Below, piece after piece: positions 1 to 7,688 of a stretch of 10,722 bases of DNA. The position numbers and the translations under genes are program-made. Each line of letters begins with the position of its first letter. Position 1 is the first letter of the stretch. Source of the stretch: an uncultured Prevotellaceae bacterium (GTDB taxonomy: Bacteria > Bacteroidota > Bacteroidia > Bacteroidales > Bacteroidaceae). Location: the NCBI GenBank assembly GCA_902775075.1, contig CACYKX010000106.1, positions 1 to 10,722 on the forward strand, read 5' to 3'. The notes under the pieces were generated by a model, which saw nothing but the letters and a program-made list of their open reading frames with translations, was not told the origin of the DNA and ran no database searches.

Positions 1-38
1 TAGGTGTGTAGGTTTACGAATTTTCTCTAGGGGACAAT

Positions 39-95
39 ATGCACATGTACAATCCCATCGTTTTACGTTTTTACGTTTTTACATTTTACGTTTTC
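39..95 (-). repeat. Dispersed repeat copy A (inverted)
   Basis: This copy combines a unique segment (39-60) with an array of TTTTACG/TTTTTACG units (about 61-95). Read on the minus strand, positions 50-79 match 2529-2558 over 30 bases without a mismatch. Positions 39-60 match 315-336 at 21 of 22 bases. Similarity to the copy at 2456-2622 seems to resume further out, near the window start (a TCGTAmACCTA-like motif), so the repeat is longer than the quoted cores. I do not recognise it as a named family. Confidence 0.75.
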
Positions 96-281
96 TGAGG
101 GTATCTTCAGCATATCATCCTCTACAGACCATACCCTTCTGGGAAATCTTGCGTAGCTCGTGTACCCATCTTCTAGGGGTGGTATATCTAGCGCATAGTT
201 ACACCGCGAAGGGATTGCCCGTACTACATCAAACTCGGGAGTGCCCTTCCGGGTATATGCAAGCATGCAGATGTGGAGCAA
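63..281 (-). CDS. Doubtful small ORF inside the repeat pair
   Basis: A 72-codon open frame lies between repeat copies A and B, and its last ten or so codons are made of the A-copy heptamer array. I recognise no domain, signal peptide or membrane segment. No Bacteroidetes-type promoter is visible on the minus strand just before it. It may be a chance frame in a repeat element, or a small protein carried by that element. It is listed only because it occupies most of an otherwise gene-free stretch. Confidence 0.15.
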   Translation of the reverse strand: MLHICMLAYTRKGTPEFDVVRAIPSRCNYALDIPPLEDGYTSYARFPRRVWSVEDDMLKIPSENVKCKNVKT

Positions 282-336
282 CCACTCAGAGCATAAAAAG
301 GTAAAAGGTAAACTCGATGGAATTGTACATGTGCAT
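241..336 (+). repeat. Dispersed repeat copy B (direct to copy C)
   Basis: Positions 267-294 match 2493-2520 at 25 of 28 bases (core GGAGCAACCACTC). Both are followed by an A-rich run of GTAAAA units and then by CGATGGRATTG. The sequence before the core (about 241-266) also resembles the bases before copy C, including a CCCTTCCGG-like motif, with gaps. The end of this copy (315-336) is the inverse of 39-60 with one mismatch, so A and B bracket a segment of about 300 bp. Confidence 0.7.
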
Positions 337-361
337 CATCAAACAAAACAAGAGCAGACAA

Positions 362-397
362 GAAAAGTCCCTCACTCCAAAATAGAAATGAGGGACT
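362..397 (-). terminator. Hairpin terminator within/after the SusC remnant
   Basis: A 9-bp perfect stem is formed by AGTCCCTCA (366-374) and TGAGGGACT (389-397) with a 14-base loop. On the minus strand the stem is followed by TTTTCTTGT, giving a plausible intrinsic terminator for leftward transcription. No T run follows on the plus strand. It lies where recognisable SusC similarity has already faded, so it probably ended an older transcription unit. Confidence 0.5.
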
Positions 398-402
398 GCG
401 TA

Positions 403-861
403 ATGTAAATACTGTCCATAAAGATACAACACATGAGTATCCGAACTTTGATATGTTGTACCCAAAAGGAAATCTGTTTTTCCACCCAAGATCTCACAAT
501 TAAACGTGAGTTGCGGCTCTACGATCAACGTACTTGTATTCATAGTGTAATAACGCGCCTGATTATAAGCGGTAGTACTAAGAGGATGATAATAACTGCG
601 CAGATACAAATTCTGTTGGTCGCTCGAACTATAGTTGTAACCAGCCTGCAACTTTACAGCCAATTGATTCCACACACGATAACTACCATTAAAACTAGTA
701 CTTAACGATAGGGCGTTATTGCTACCATCATAGTTGAGGATACTCAACGGAGCTGTGAAGTTAGTATTCTCCAACAACCAGTAAGGATTACCATTCTCAT
801 CGTATGGAGGCAGATTAGGTTCCGACACCACTTGAGCATAACCGGATGAAGCCTCAAAATT
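403..861 (-). pseudogene. SusC/RagA-type TonB-dependent receptor fragment
   Basis: This is a remnant of a SusC/RagA outer-membrane receptor, the family that imports glycans or peptides through the outer membrane with a SusD partner. The translated segment carries the internal pattern typical of the family: a YDENGNPYW motif, then a short loop, then APLSILNYD. These are followed by alternating beta-strand-like sequence (LAVKLQAGYNYSS) and by IVEPQLTF with GGKTDFLLGTTYQ. That corresponds to a mid-barrel piece of about 150 residues, whereas whole members are about 1000. Signal peptide, carboxypeptidase-like N-terminal domain, plug, most of the barrel and the SusD gene are absent. The open frame extends over 286-891, but its first ten codons come from the eno terminator and its last forty or so look unrelated. 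Boundaries are approximate. Family assignment is confident; the reading as a dead fragment follows from its length. Confidence 0.75.
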
Positions 862-865
862 AGGT

Positions 866-905
866 AAAAAAAAGATGCAGACAAGCTTCACAGCTTATCT
901 GCATC
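866..905 (-). terminator. Intrinsic terminator of eno
   Basis: The stem pairs 874-887 with 892-905: fourteen consecutive pairs including one G-U, closed by a 4-base loop. On the minus strand it is followed by eight T (complement of the A run at 866-873). It lies about 50 bases past the eno stop codon and is one of the strongest terminators in the window. Confidence 0.9.
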
Positions 906-954
906 AACATGCTTTGTGATTTTATGATTTATTCAAAAAAAGCGCAATAGTTGT

Positions 955-2274
<1,320 letters not shown>

Positions 2275-2333
2275 TTAATTACGTAAAAAATTATATTCCA
2301 AGTTCTTCGATGAAACCTTCATTAATCATGATG

Positions 2334-2364
2334 CAAAGATACGATGAAAATCTAGTTGCCACAA
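2334..2364 (-). promoter_or_regulatory. eno promoter (Bacteroidetes sigma-ABfr type)
   Basis: On the minus strand a TATCTTTG box (complement of 2334-2341) fits TAnnTTTG exactly. A TTG (complement of 2362-2364) stands 20 bases upstream as the -33 element. Transcription would begin near 2326-2329, giving a 5' leader of about 65 bases before the eno ATG. Confidence 0.75.
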
Positions 2365-2455
2365 TACCCAAAAATGAGTGTTCTTCAGGCCCTACCTACT
2401 AGGTCTCTACTAAAACGCTATTAGCTAAAAATAGGTATTCAGAACAGATTGTATC

Positions 2456-2622
2456 CCCTCCGGAGAATATACGTAACGACAGAGTGGAGTACGCAGATAT
2501 GGAGCAACCACTCGGAGCGTAAAAATGTAAAACGTAAAAACGTAAAACGATGGGATTGCAAAGTTGCATGAGAGGCTAAAAATCTCAAAATCAATTCTTT
2601 CAAAGAATTTTCGTACACCTAA
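2456..2622 (+). repeat. Dispersed repeat copy C
   Basis: Positions 2493-2520 repeat 267-294 in direct orientation (25 of 28). Positions 2529-2558 are the exact inverse of 50-79 (30 of 30) and include the tandem ACGTAAA-type units and CGATGGGATTG. Near the right end the motif TTTCGTACACCTA recalls, inverted, the first bases of the window. The borders are therefore approximate. No reading frame is associated with this copy. Confidence 0.75.
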
Positions 2623-2711
2623 TTATATCATACAGCAAGTTCAAGAAAGGACAACATCTGAATGCTTTTATGAAAAATATCGTATATTTACACTTACTAG
2701 TTGAGTTCACG

Positions 2712-2756
2712 CGCAAACGTTTTCACTAAAGAGTGTTAAAAAACGACCTTGTGCGG
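2712..2756. other. Imperfect stem-loop with AAACGTTT palindrome
   Basis: An inner hairpin CACT-AAAG-AGTG is extended by CGTTTT pairing with AAAACG and, with bulges, by CGCA pairing with TGCG. The left arm contains the 8-bp palindrome AAACGTTT. It could be a protein-binding dyad or part of the candidate sRNA's upstream control region. No T run makes it a good terminator. Confidence 0.3.
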
Positions 2757-2795
2757 GCACACAATTAAGAGTTGATAAAAAAAACACATTAAAAA

Positions 2796-2826
2796 TTTGG
2801 TAAATAAAAAAAAATACATACCTTTG
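2796..2826 (+). promoter_or_regulatory. Consensus Bacteroidetes promoter without a gene
   Basis: TTTG (2796-2799), a 19-base A-rich spacer, and TACCTTTG (2819-2826), which fits TAnnTTTG exactly. Predicted transcription start is near 2831-2834. No ATG- or GTG-initiated frame of useful length follows before the terminator at 2889-2920. Confidence 0.75.
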
Positions 2827-2832
2827 TGACTG

Positions 2833-2921
2833 TTATCCTGAAAACAATCTTTTTACCTTAAAAAAACTAATACCTATTGAAGATTTGGAGCGGTCGACTG
2901 TGAAGTCCATCGCTTTTTTTG
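2833..2921 (+). ncRNA. Candidate small RNA, about 85-90 nt
   Basis: The call rests on a consensus promoter (2796-2826) and a strong intrinsic terminator (2889-2920) about 60 bases apart with no coding frame between them. The predicted RNA has an A/U-rich, largely unpaired 5' part (about 2833-2885) and a single 3' hairpin that doubles as terminator. This is a common layout for trans-acting regulatory sRNAs. No plus-strand gene lies upstream that the terminator could serve. An alternative reading is an attenuated leader of rplU, whose ATG is 170 bases further on, but rplU seems to have its own -7 box at 3001-3008. I cannot assign it to a named RNA family; its size and fold do not suggest 6S RNA, SRP RNA or RNase P RNA. 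The 5' end is inferred from the promoter and may be off by a few bases. Confidence 0.55.
2889..2920 (+). terminator. Intrinsic terminator of the candidate sRNA
   Basis: The stem pairs 2889-2899 with 2904-2914 (ten pairs including one G-U, plus one C-C mismatch). It is closed by a GUGA tetraloop of the GNRA class (2900-2903) and followed directly by a T run ending at 2920. Confidence 0.85.
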
Positions 2922-3000
2922 TATATGTTCCCGAAAAGCTAATTAATCTTAAAATACACATTTTAAAACATAAAAGAGCCAAAAAGTGAAAGATATTTTG

Positions 3001-3008
3001 TAAATTTG
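3001..3008 (+). promoter_or_regulatory. Likely -7 box for rplU-rpmA
   Basis: TAAATTTG fits the TAnnTTTG consensus. No clear TTG stands at the expected -33 distance, so the promoter is weaker by sequence than those of eno and the phosphorylase. Start of transcription would be near 3015, leaving a 75-base leader. Confidence 0.5.
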
Positions 3009-3041
3009 CAGCCGATTTAGTCCGTTTGGGCTCGAATAAGT

Positions 3042-3068
3042 GTTGGCATCCGCCAATCGCCTAGCGGA
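3042..3068 (+). promoter_or_regulatory. Mutually exclusive hairpins in the rplU leader
   Basis: TTGGC (3043-3047) can pair with GCCAA (3052-3056) across the loop ATCC. Alternatively TCCGC (3049-3053) can pair with GCGGA (3064-3068). The two helices share bases 3052-3053 and the second uses the loop of the first, so they cannot coexist. Ribosomal-protein operons often carry autoregulatory leader RNAs; that this is one is inference from position and fold only. Confidence 0.3.
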
Positions 3069-3090
3069 AAAACCCGTTTAATAAATTAAA

Positions 3091-3408
3091 ATGTACGCAA
3101 TTGTAGAAATTAACGGTCAGCAGTTCAAGGCTGAGGAAGGTAAGAAGCTTTTCGTACACCACCTCAAAGATGTAGAAGCTGGTAAGACTGTTGAGTTTGA
3201 CAAGGTACTTCTCGTAGACAACGAGGGTAATGTCACAGTTGGTGCCCCTACTGTAAATGGAGCAAAGGTAGTAGTAGAAGTTGTGAACCCACTCGTTAAG
3301 GGTGACAAGGTTATCGTCTTCAAGATGAAGCGCCGCAAGGACTATCGCAAGAAGAACGGTCATCGTTCACAGTTCACAGAAGTAGAAGTTAAACAAGTAA
3401 TCGCTTAA
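3091..3408 (+). CDS. rplU: 50S ribosomal protein L21 (bL21)
   Basis: bL21 is a small protein of the large ribosomal subunit that binds 23S rRNA. The 105-residue product has the family's usual length and opens with the diagnostic [17 protein letters not shown]. The central [11 protein letters not shown] and the basic tail [28 protein letters not shown] (about residues 74-100) are the conserved C-terminal strands and rRNA-binding loop. The gene directly precedes rpmA (14 bases apart), the near-universal rplU-rpmA pair. The start is the only ATG compatible with the conserved N-terminus. Confidence 0.99.
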   Translation: MYAIVEINGQQFKAEEGKKLFVHHLKDVEAGKTVEFDKVLLVDNEGNVTVGAPTVNGAKVVVEVVNPLVKGDKVIVFKMKRRKDYRKKNGHRSQFTEVEVKQVIA

Positions 3409-3412
3409 AATC

Positions 3413-3417
3413 GGAGG
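3413..3417 (+). promoter_or_regulatory. Strong Shine-Dalgarno of rpmA
   Basis: GGAGG stands five bases before the rpmA ATG. Most genes in the phylum start without a recognisable Shine-Dalgarno and none of the other starts in this window has one this good. It fixes the rpmA start at 3423. Confidence 0.7.
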
Positions 3418-3422
3418 TAATT

Positions 3423-3713
3423 ATGGCACATAAAAAAGGTGTAGGTAGTTCTAAGAACGGCCGCGAGTCAGCAGCTCAGAGATTAGGCGTTAAGATTTGG
3501 GGTGGTCAGAAGATCGTTGCAGGTAACATCATCGTTCGCCAGCGCGGTAACAAGCACTTCCCAGGTGAGAATGTAGCACAGGGTAAAGACGATACTCTTT
3601 ACGCTCTTGCAGATGGTATTGTATACTTCCACAAGGGTCGCAAGGATAAGAGTACTGTTTCTGTACTTTCACCAGAAGCTTACGCTGAAAAAACTAAGAA
3701 GGCTGAAGCTTAA
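3423..3713 (+). CDS. rpmA: 50S ribosomal protein L27 (bL27)
   Basis: bL27 sits near the peptidyl-transferase centre of the large subunit, where its N-terminal tail reaches the tRNA acceptor ends. The 96-residue product begins [16 protein letters not shown], so it lacks the cleavable N-terminal extension found in Firmicutes and is ready to use after Met removal. The core [30 protein letters not shown] (about residues 22-51) and [10 protein letters not shown] are canonical. The last dozen residues form a slightly long, charged, Ala/Lys-rich tail. It is co-transcribed with rplU and followed by a hairpin terminator. Confidence 0.99.
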   Translation: MAHKKGVGSSKNGRESAAQRLGVKIWGGQKIVAGNIIVRQRGNKHFPGENVAQGKDDTLYALADGIVYFHKGRKDKSTVSVLSPEAYAEKTKKAEA

Positions 3714-3750
3714 ATTATAAAAGTCAAAACTTATTCCAAACAAACATAGA

Positions 3751-3782
3751 AGCCTATCCTCACCAAGGATAGGCTTTCTGCT
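3751..3782 (+). terminator. Terminator after rplU-rpmA
   Basis: AGCCTATCCT (3751-3760) pairs perfectly with AGGATAGGCT (3766-3775) across a 5-base loop, with one further A-T pair outside. The following tract TTCTGCTGTCTT is pyrimidine-rich rather than a pure T run, so efficiency is uncertain. Confidence 0.75.
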
Positions 3783-3859
3783 GTCTTATATCTACCTATT
3801 CTCCCCCTCTTTTTCTCGTTTTTTTCCCTTCATCTTTCTCGTATATCAATTTATTTTAT

Positions 3860-3867
3860 TAATTTTG
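3860..3867 (+). promoter_or_regulatory. Likely -7 box for serS
   Basis: TAATTTTG fits TAnnTTTG. The bases at the -33 distance lie in a long pyrimidine tract (3799-3840) and hold no TTG. Transcription would start near 3874, about 30 bases before the serS ATG. Confidence 0.5.
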
Positions 3868-3904
3868 CGTCTTAGATAGTAAAATTTAAAATAAGATATT
3901 AAGT

Positions 3905-5197
3905 ATGCTTACACTTAAACTCATTAGTGAAGAGACCGAACGCGTAATCAAAGGTCTTGAGAAAAAGCATTTCAATGGTGCTCGTGAAGCCATTGAGAAA
4001 GTACTAGAATTCGACAAGATCCGTCGAGAAGCTCAACAGAAGTTGGATGCAAACAAGCAGCAACAGAATCAGCTTTCCAAGCAAATTGGTGGCCTGATGA
4101 AAGAAGGTAAGAAAGATGAAGCCAACAAGATAAAAGAAGAAGTTGCTCAGTTAAAGGCTGCCGACAAAGCCTTGGAGGAAATCATGGACAAGGCGCAGGA
4201 AGATATGACTCGCCAGCTCCTCGACATCCCTAACATTCCAAACGACAAAGTTCCTGAGGGTAAGGACGCTTCTAGTAATGTCGTTATCAAGGAGGATGTG
4301 AGCAACTTGCCAAACCTTGGCGACGACGCCCTTTGCCATTGGGATTTGCTCAAGAAATTCAATCTCGTGGATTTCGACCTTGGCGTTAAGATCACAGGTG
4401 CCGGCTTCCCTGTTTACATCGGCAAGATGGCTCGCTTCCAGCGTGCCCTCGAGGCTTTCTTCCTCGACGAAGCTCGCAAGTCGGGATATGTTGAGATTCA
4501 GCCTCCTTATGTTGTCAACGAGGCTTCCGGTTATGGCACAGGTCAGTTGCCTGACAAGGAGGGCCAGATGTATCATGCTAATCTGGACAATCTCTTCCTC
4601 ATCCCTACCGCTGAGGTTCCTGTAACCAACATCTTCCGCGATGAGATTCTCGACGAGAAAGATCTCCCTATCAAGCGTTGCGCATATTCTGCTTGTTTCC
4701 GTCGTGAGGCTGGAAGCTATGGTAAGGATGTTCGCGGACTTAACCGTCTACATCAGTTTGATAAGGTGGAAATCGTTCGTATCGATACTCCTGAACATTC
4801 TTATACTTCATGGCACGAGATGCTCGACCATGTAGAAGGATTGCTCAAGAAGTTGGAATTACCTTATCATCTGTTGCTCCTCTGTGGTGGCGACATGAGT
4901 TTCACTTCAAGCATCTGTGTTGACTTTGAAACTTATTCTGCTGCTCAGAAGCGTTGGCTCGAGGTTTCTTCTGTTTCCAACTTCGAGAGCTATCAGGCTA
5001 ATCGTCTCCATTGCCGTTATCGCCATGCAGATGACAAGAAGATCGAACTTTGCCACACTCTTAATGGTTCTGCTTTGGCTCTCCCTCGTATTGTCGCAAC
5101 AATCCTCGAGAACAATCAGACACCAGAAGGTATCCGTGTACCAAAGGTTCTCGTACCATACTGTGGTTTCGAGATGCTCGACGACAAGATGGACTAA
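3905..5197 (+). CDS. serS: Seryl-tRNA synthetase
   Basis: This class II aminoacyl-tRNA synthetase charges tRNA-Ser with serine using ATP, in the cytoplasm; the enzyme acts as a dimer. The 430-residue product is full length. Residues about 30-105 form the long antiparallel coiled-coil arm that grips the tRNA variable arm (rich in K, E and Q). The catalytic domain shows the serine-binding TAE (Thr235-Glu237, in IPTAEVPVTN). Motif 2 is FRREAGSYGKDVRGLNRLHQFDKVE (265-289). Motif 3 is LNGSALALPRIVATILENNQ (386-405), with Arg395 as the class II arginine. The LPRIV form of motif 3 differs from the GRT of E. coli; I believe it is usual in this phylum. The gene lies behind rplU-rpmA, a frequent Bacteroidales neighbourhood, but has its own probable promoter and terminator. 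Confidence 0.98.
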   Translation: MLTLKLISEETERVIKGLEKKHFNGAREAIEKVLEFDKIRREAQQKLDANKQQQNQLSKQIGGLMKEGKKDEANKIKEEVAQLKAADKALEEIMDKAQEDMTRQLLDIPNIPNDKVPEGKDASSNVVIKEDVSNLPNLGDDALCHWDLLKKFNLVDFDLGVKITGAGFPVYIGKMARFQRALEAFFLDEARKSGYVEIQPPYVVNEASGYGTGQLPDKEGQMYHANLDNLFLIPTAEVPVTNIFRDEILDEKDLPIKRCAYSACFRREAGSYGKDVRGLNRLHQFDKVEIVRIDTPEHSYTSWHEMLDHVEGLLKKLELPYHLLLLCGGDMSFTSSICVDFETYSAAQKRWLEVSSVSNFESYQANRLHCRYRHADDKKIELCHTLNGSALALPRIVATILENNQTPEGIRVPKVLVPYCGFEMLDDKMD

Positions 5198-5206
5198 AAC
5201 ATATAA

Positions 5207-5256
5207 AAGTTCAGAGATTCCATTCCAACCCCTTGGATCTCTGAACTTACTTTTAT
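5207..5256 (+). terminator. Terminator after serS
   Basis: AAGTTCAGAGAT (5207-5218) pairs perfectly with ATCTCTGAACTT (5237-5248); TCCA/TGGA can add inner pairs with a bulge. TACTTTTAT follows. An A-rich flank on the left makes it possibly functional in both directions. Confidence 0.8.
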
Positions 5257-5341
5257 ACACACAAGAATGTATTCCCTTTTTTTTGACACAAACACTACTC
5301 AAAGAATATCATTCCATAAAACACCATAAAGAACTAATATC

Positions 5342-7687
5342 ATGAACAAGATCCTTAATAAAGAACAATTCTCCGAGAAGGTTTTCTGCATGGAAGTAGA
5401 AGCTCCTCTCATCGCCCATAGCTGTCGACCGGGCAATTTCATTATCGTACGTGTCGACAAAAATAGTGAACGTGTGCCTTACACGATAGCTAAAGCTGAC
5501 GCTCAGAGAGGAACGTTAACACTTGTAGTACAGGAGGTTGGACTCTCTTCTACGAAATTCTGCCAACTTAATGTGGGCGACTCTATACTCGATATCGTAG
5601 GCCCTCTGGGAAATGCTTCGCATATCGAGAATTACGGTACGGTAATCTGTGCGGGAGGCGGCATCGGTATTGCTGCTATCCTCCCTATCCTCACAGCCTT
5701 GAAAAAGGCGGGAAACAAGGTCATCTCTGTACTTGCCGGAAGAACAAAGGAACTTGTGATCATGATAGACGATGTACGCAAATACTCCGACGAGGTCATC
5801 ATCATGACCGATGACGGAAGTCTTGGCGAAAAGGGCGTCGTCACTCAAGGTGTGGAGAAAGTAATCCAACGTGAACATGTCGACAAGGTGTTGGCTATAG
5901 GACCTCCAATCATGATGAAGTTTACTTCATTACTTGCTCACAAATACGGCATTCCTAACGATGTGTCGCTCAACACGATTATGGTTGATGGTACGGGAAT
6001 GTGTGGGGCTTGCCGACTTACCATTGGCGGAAAAACTAAATTCGTATGTATCGACGGACCTGAGTTTGACGGAGACATGGTAGACTGGGACGAGATGTTC
6101 AAGCGTATGGGAACCTTCAAGAATGTTGAGCGCGAGGAGATGGATCATTATTCCGACCATGTATGTTCTACAACCGATATACCGGTACAGGAAAATACGG
6201 AGGTGGTGGCTTCGGATGACGATTCCGATGAAGATCCCATCGAGGTCCTCACAGATCGTAACTCCGAATGGCGCAGCAATTTACGCGGTTTGATGAAACC
6301 AAAGGAGCGTATGGCTATCCCTCGGGTACAGATGCCGGAATTAGACGCAGCCTATCGAGCAACTACCCGATTGGAGGAGGTAAACAAGGGACTTACGAAG
6401 GAGATGGCTGTTACCGAAGCACATCGTTGTCTCGACTGCGCTCATCCGACATGCGTCGAGGGGTGTCCTGTCAACATCAACATTCCATCATTCATCAAGA
6501 ATATCGAACGTGAAAATTTCCTTGCGGCTGCCAAGGTCCTCAAGAATACTTCTGCCCTTCCGGCTGTTTGCGGACGTGTTTGCCCACAGGAAAAACAATG
6601 TGAGAGCCGATGCATCCATCTCAAGATGAACAAACCTGCCGTGGCCATAGGCTATCTGGAACGTTTCGCGGCCGACTATGAACGGGAAAATGGGCACACC
6701 ACCCTACCTCGGATTGCTCCTTCTAATGGCATCAAAGTAGCCGTTATAGGTTCTGGACCATCCGGATTAAGTTTTGCGGGCGATATGGTAAAGCGCGGAT
6801 TTGAAGTTTATGTTTTCGAGGCTCTTCATGAGATAGGCGGAGTATTAAAATACGGAATACCGGAATTCCGACTTCCTAACAAAATCGTAGATGTTGAAAT
6901 CAACAATCTTCGTAAGATGGGCGTACATTTCCAAACCGATTGTATCGTAGGCAAAACGATCAAAATCGAGGATTTAGAGCGCCAAGGGTTCCGTGGATTT
7001 TTCGTAGGTTCGGGTGCCGGACTACCTAACTTCATGGGCACTCCCGGAGAAAACTTCATCAATATTATGAGTAGTAACGAATATCTTACTCGTGTGAACC
7101 TCATGGATGCTGCCAATCCCAAGACCGATACTCCTATAAATATCGGTAAAAAAGTTCTCGTCGTGGGTGGTGGCAATACAGCCATGGACTCTTGTCGCAC
7201 AGCCAAACGACTGGGAGCCGACGTGACCCTCGTATATAGACGAAGTGAAGCCGAGATGCCAGCACGCCTCGAAGAGGTGAAGCATGCCAAAGAAGAAGGT
7301 ATACATTTCTTGACATTACACAACCCAAAAGAATATCTGGCCGACGAAAACGGACGCGTGTCGGGTGTTGTGCTCGAAGAAATGGCTTTAGGCGAACCTG
7401 ATGCCAGCGGACGCAGACGTCCTGAGCCAACAGGAAACACTCAAACCCTCAGTTGCGATCAAGTCATCGTGGCCGTGGGAGTGAGCCCTAACCCATTAGT
7501 ACCCAAGTCGATAGAAGGTATCGAACTCGGTAGAAAGAACACGATCGTCGTAGACGACAGCATGCAGAGCAACATCAAGAATCTGTATGCCGGAGGCGAC
7601 ATCGTGCGTGGGGGCGCAACCGTAATCCTCGCTATGGGCGACGGTCGTCGGGCAGCAGCCAACATGGCACAAAAATTAATTGAATAA
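5342..7687 (+). CDS. Fused NfnA/NfnB-type ferredoxin:NADP oxidoreductase (GltA-like)
   Basis: One 781-residue polypeptide joins two normally separate subunits. Residues 1-265 are a ferredoxin-NADP-reductase-like module (PyrK/SudB/NfnA): flavin motif RVPYTIA (44-50), nucleotide motif CAGGGIGIAAILP (103-115), and a [2Fe-2S] site in VDGTGMCGACR with Cys221, Cys224, Cys236 and Asp216, the ligand set known for NfnA. Residues about 265-315 are an acidic linker (DDDSDEDP). Residues 316-781 are a GltD/NfnB-type module: cysteine clusters CLDCxxxxCxxxC (363-375) and CGRVCPQEKQCESRC (410-424) for two [4Fe-4S] centres, an FAD GSGPSG fold (470-475), an NADP fold VVGGGNTAMD (607-616) and YAGGDIVRGGAT (749-760). 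Databases often label this 'bifunctional DHODB NAD-binding subunit/NADPH-dependent glutamate synthase'. No GltB large subunit or dihydroorotate dehydrogenase is adjacent, so I favour an Nfn-like role exchanging electrons between NADH, ferredoxin and NADPH. A weak promoter (TTTG at 5282-5285, TATCATTC at 5307-5314) may drive it. Confidence 0.9.
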   Translation: MNKILNKEQFSEKVFCMEVEAPLIAHSCRPGNFIIVRVDKNSERVPYTIAKADAQRGTLTLVVQEVGLSSTKFCQLNVGDSILDIVGPLGNASHIENYGTVICAGGGIGIAAILPILTALKKAGNKVISVLAGRTKELVIMIDDVRKYSDEVIIMTDDGSLGEKGVVTQGVEKVIQREHVDKVLAIGPPIMMKFTSLLAHKYGIPNDVSLNTIMVDGTGMCGACRLTIGGKTKFVCIDGPEFDGDMVDWDEMFKRMGTFKNVEREEMDHYSDHVCSTTDIPVQENTEVVASDDDSDEDPIEVLTDRNSEWRSNLRGLMKPKERMAIPRVQMPELDAAYRATTRLEEVNKGLTKEMAVTEAHRCLDCAHPTCVEGCPVNINIPSFIKNIERENFLAAAKVLKNTSALPAVCGRVCPQEKQCESRCIHLKMNKPAVAIGYLERFAADYERENGHTTLPRIAPSNGIKVAVIGSGPSGLSFAGDMVKRGFEVYVFEALHEIGGVLKYGIPEFRLPNKIVDVEINNLRKMGVHFQTDCIVGKTIKIEDLERQGFRGFFVGSGAGLPNFMGTPGENFINIMSSNEYLTRVNLMDAANPKTDTPINIGKKVLVVGGGNTAMDSCRTAKRLGADVTLVYRRSEAEMPARLEEVKHAKEEGIHFLTLHNPKEYLADENGRVSGVVLEEMALGEPDASGRRRPEPTGNTQTLSCDQVIVAVGVSPNPLVPKSIEGIELGRKNTIVVDDSMQSNIKNLYAGGDIVRGGATVILAMGDGRRAAANMAQKLIE

Positions 7688-7688
7688 A

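Larger units (their letters stand above)
2365..2795. other. Gene-free stretch between eno and the candidate sRNA
   Basis: This AT-rich stretch has no credible reading frame. It holds repeat copy C (2456-2622), a small odd palindrome ACCTACTAGGT (2394-2404) and a stem-loop near 2712-2756. Otherwise I see no recognisable gene, tRNA or operator. Confidence 0.6.

Noticed and set aside
51..340. CRISPR array suggested by the repeated TTTTACG units
   Set aside because: The units are 7-8 bases in direct tandem without spacers; there is no repeat-spacer periodicity and no cas gene.
433..705. Plus-strand frame of 90 codons opposite the SusC remnant
   Set aside because: The minus-strand translation shows clear SusC motifs, while this frame shows none.
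2833..2921. 6S RNA or another housekeeping RNA in the eno-rplU gap
   Set aside because: The predicted transcript is too short, and I see no long bulged hairpin as in 6S RNA nor SRP or RNase P RNA signatures.
3061..3363. Minus-strand open frame of 100 codons across rplU
   Set aside because: It is a shadow of the rplU reading frame, with no recognisable domain and no promoter on that strand.
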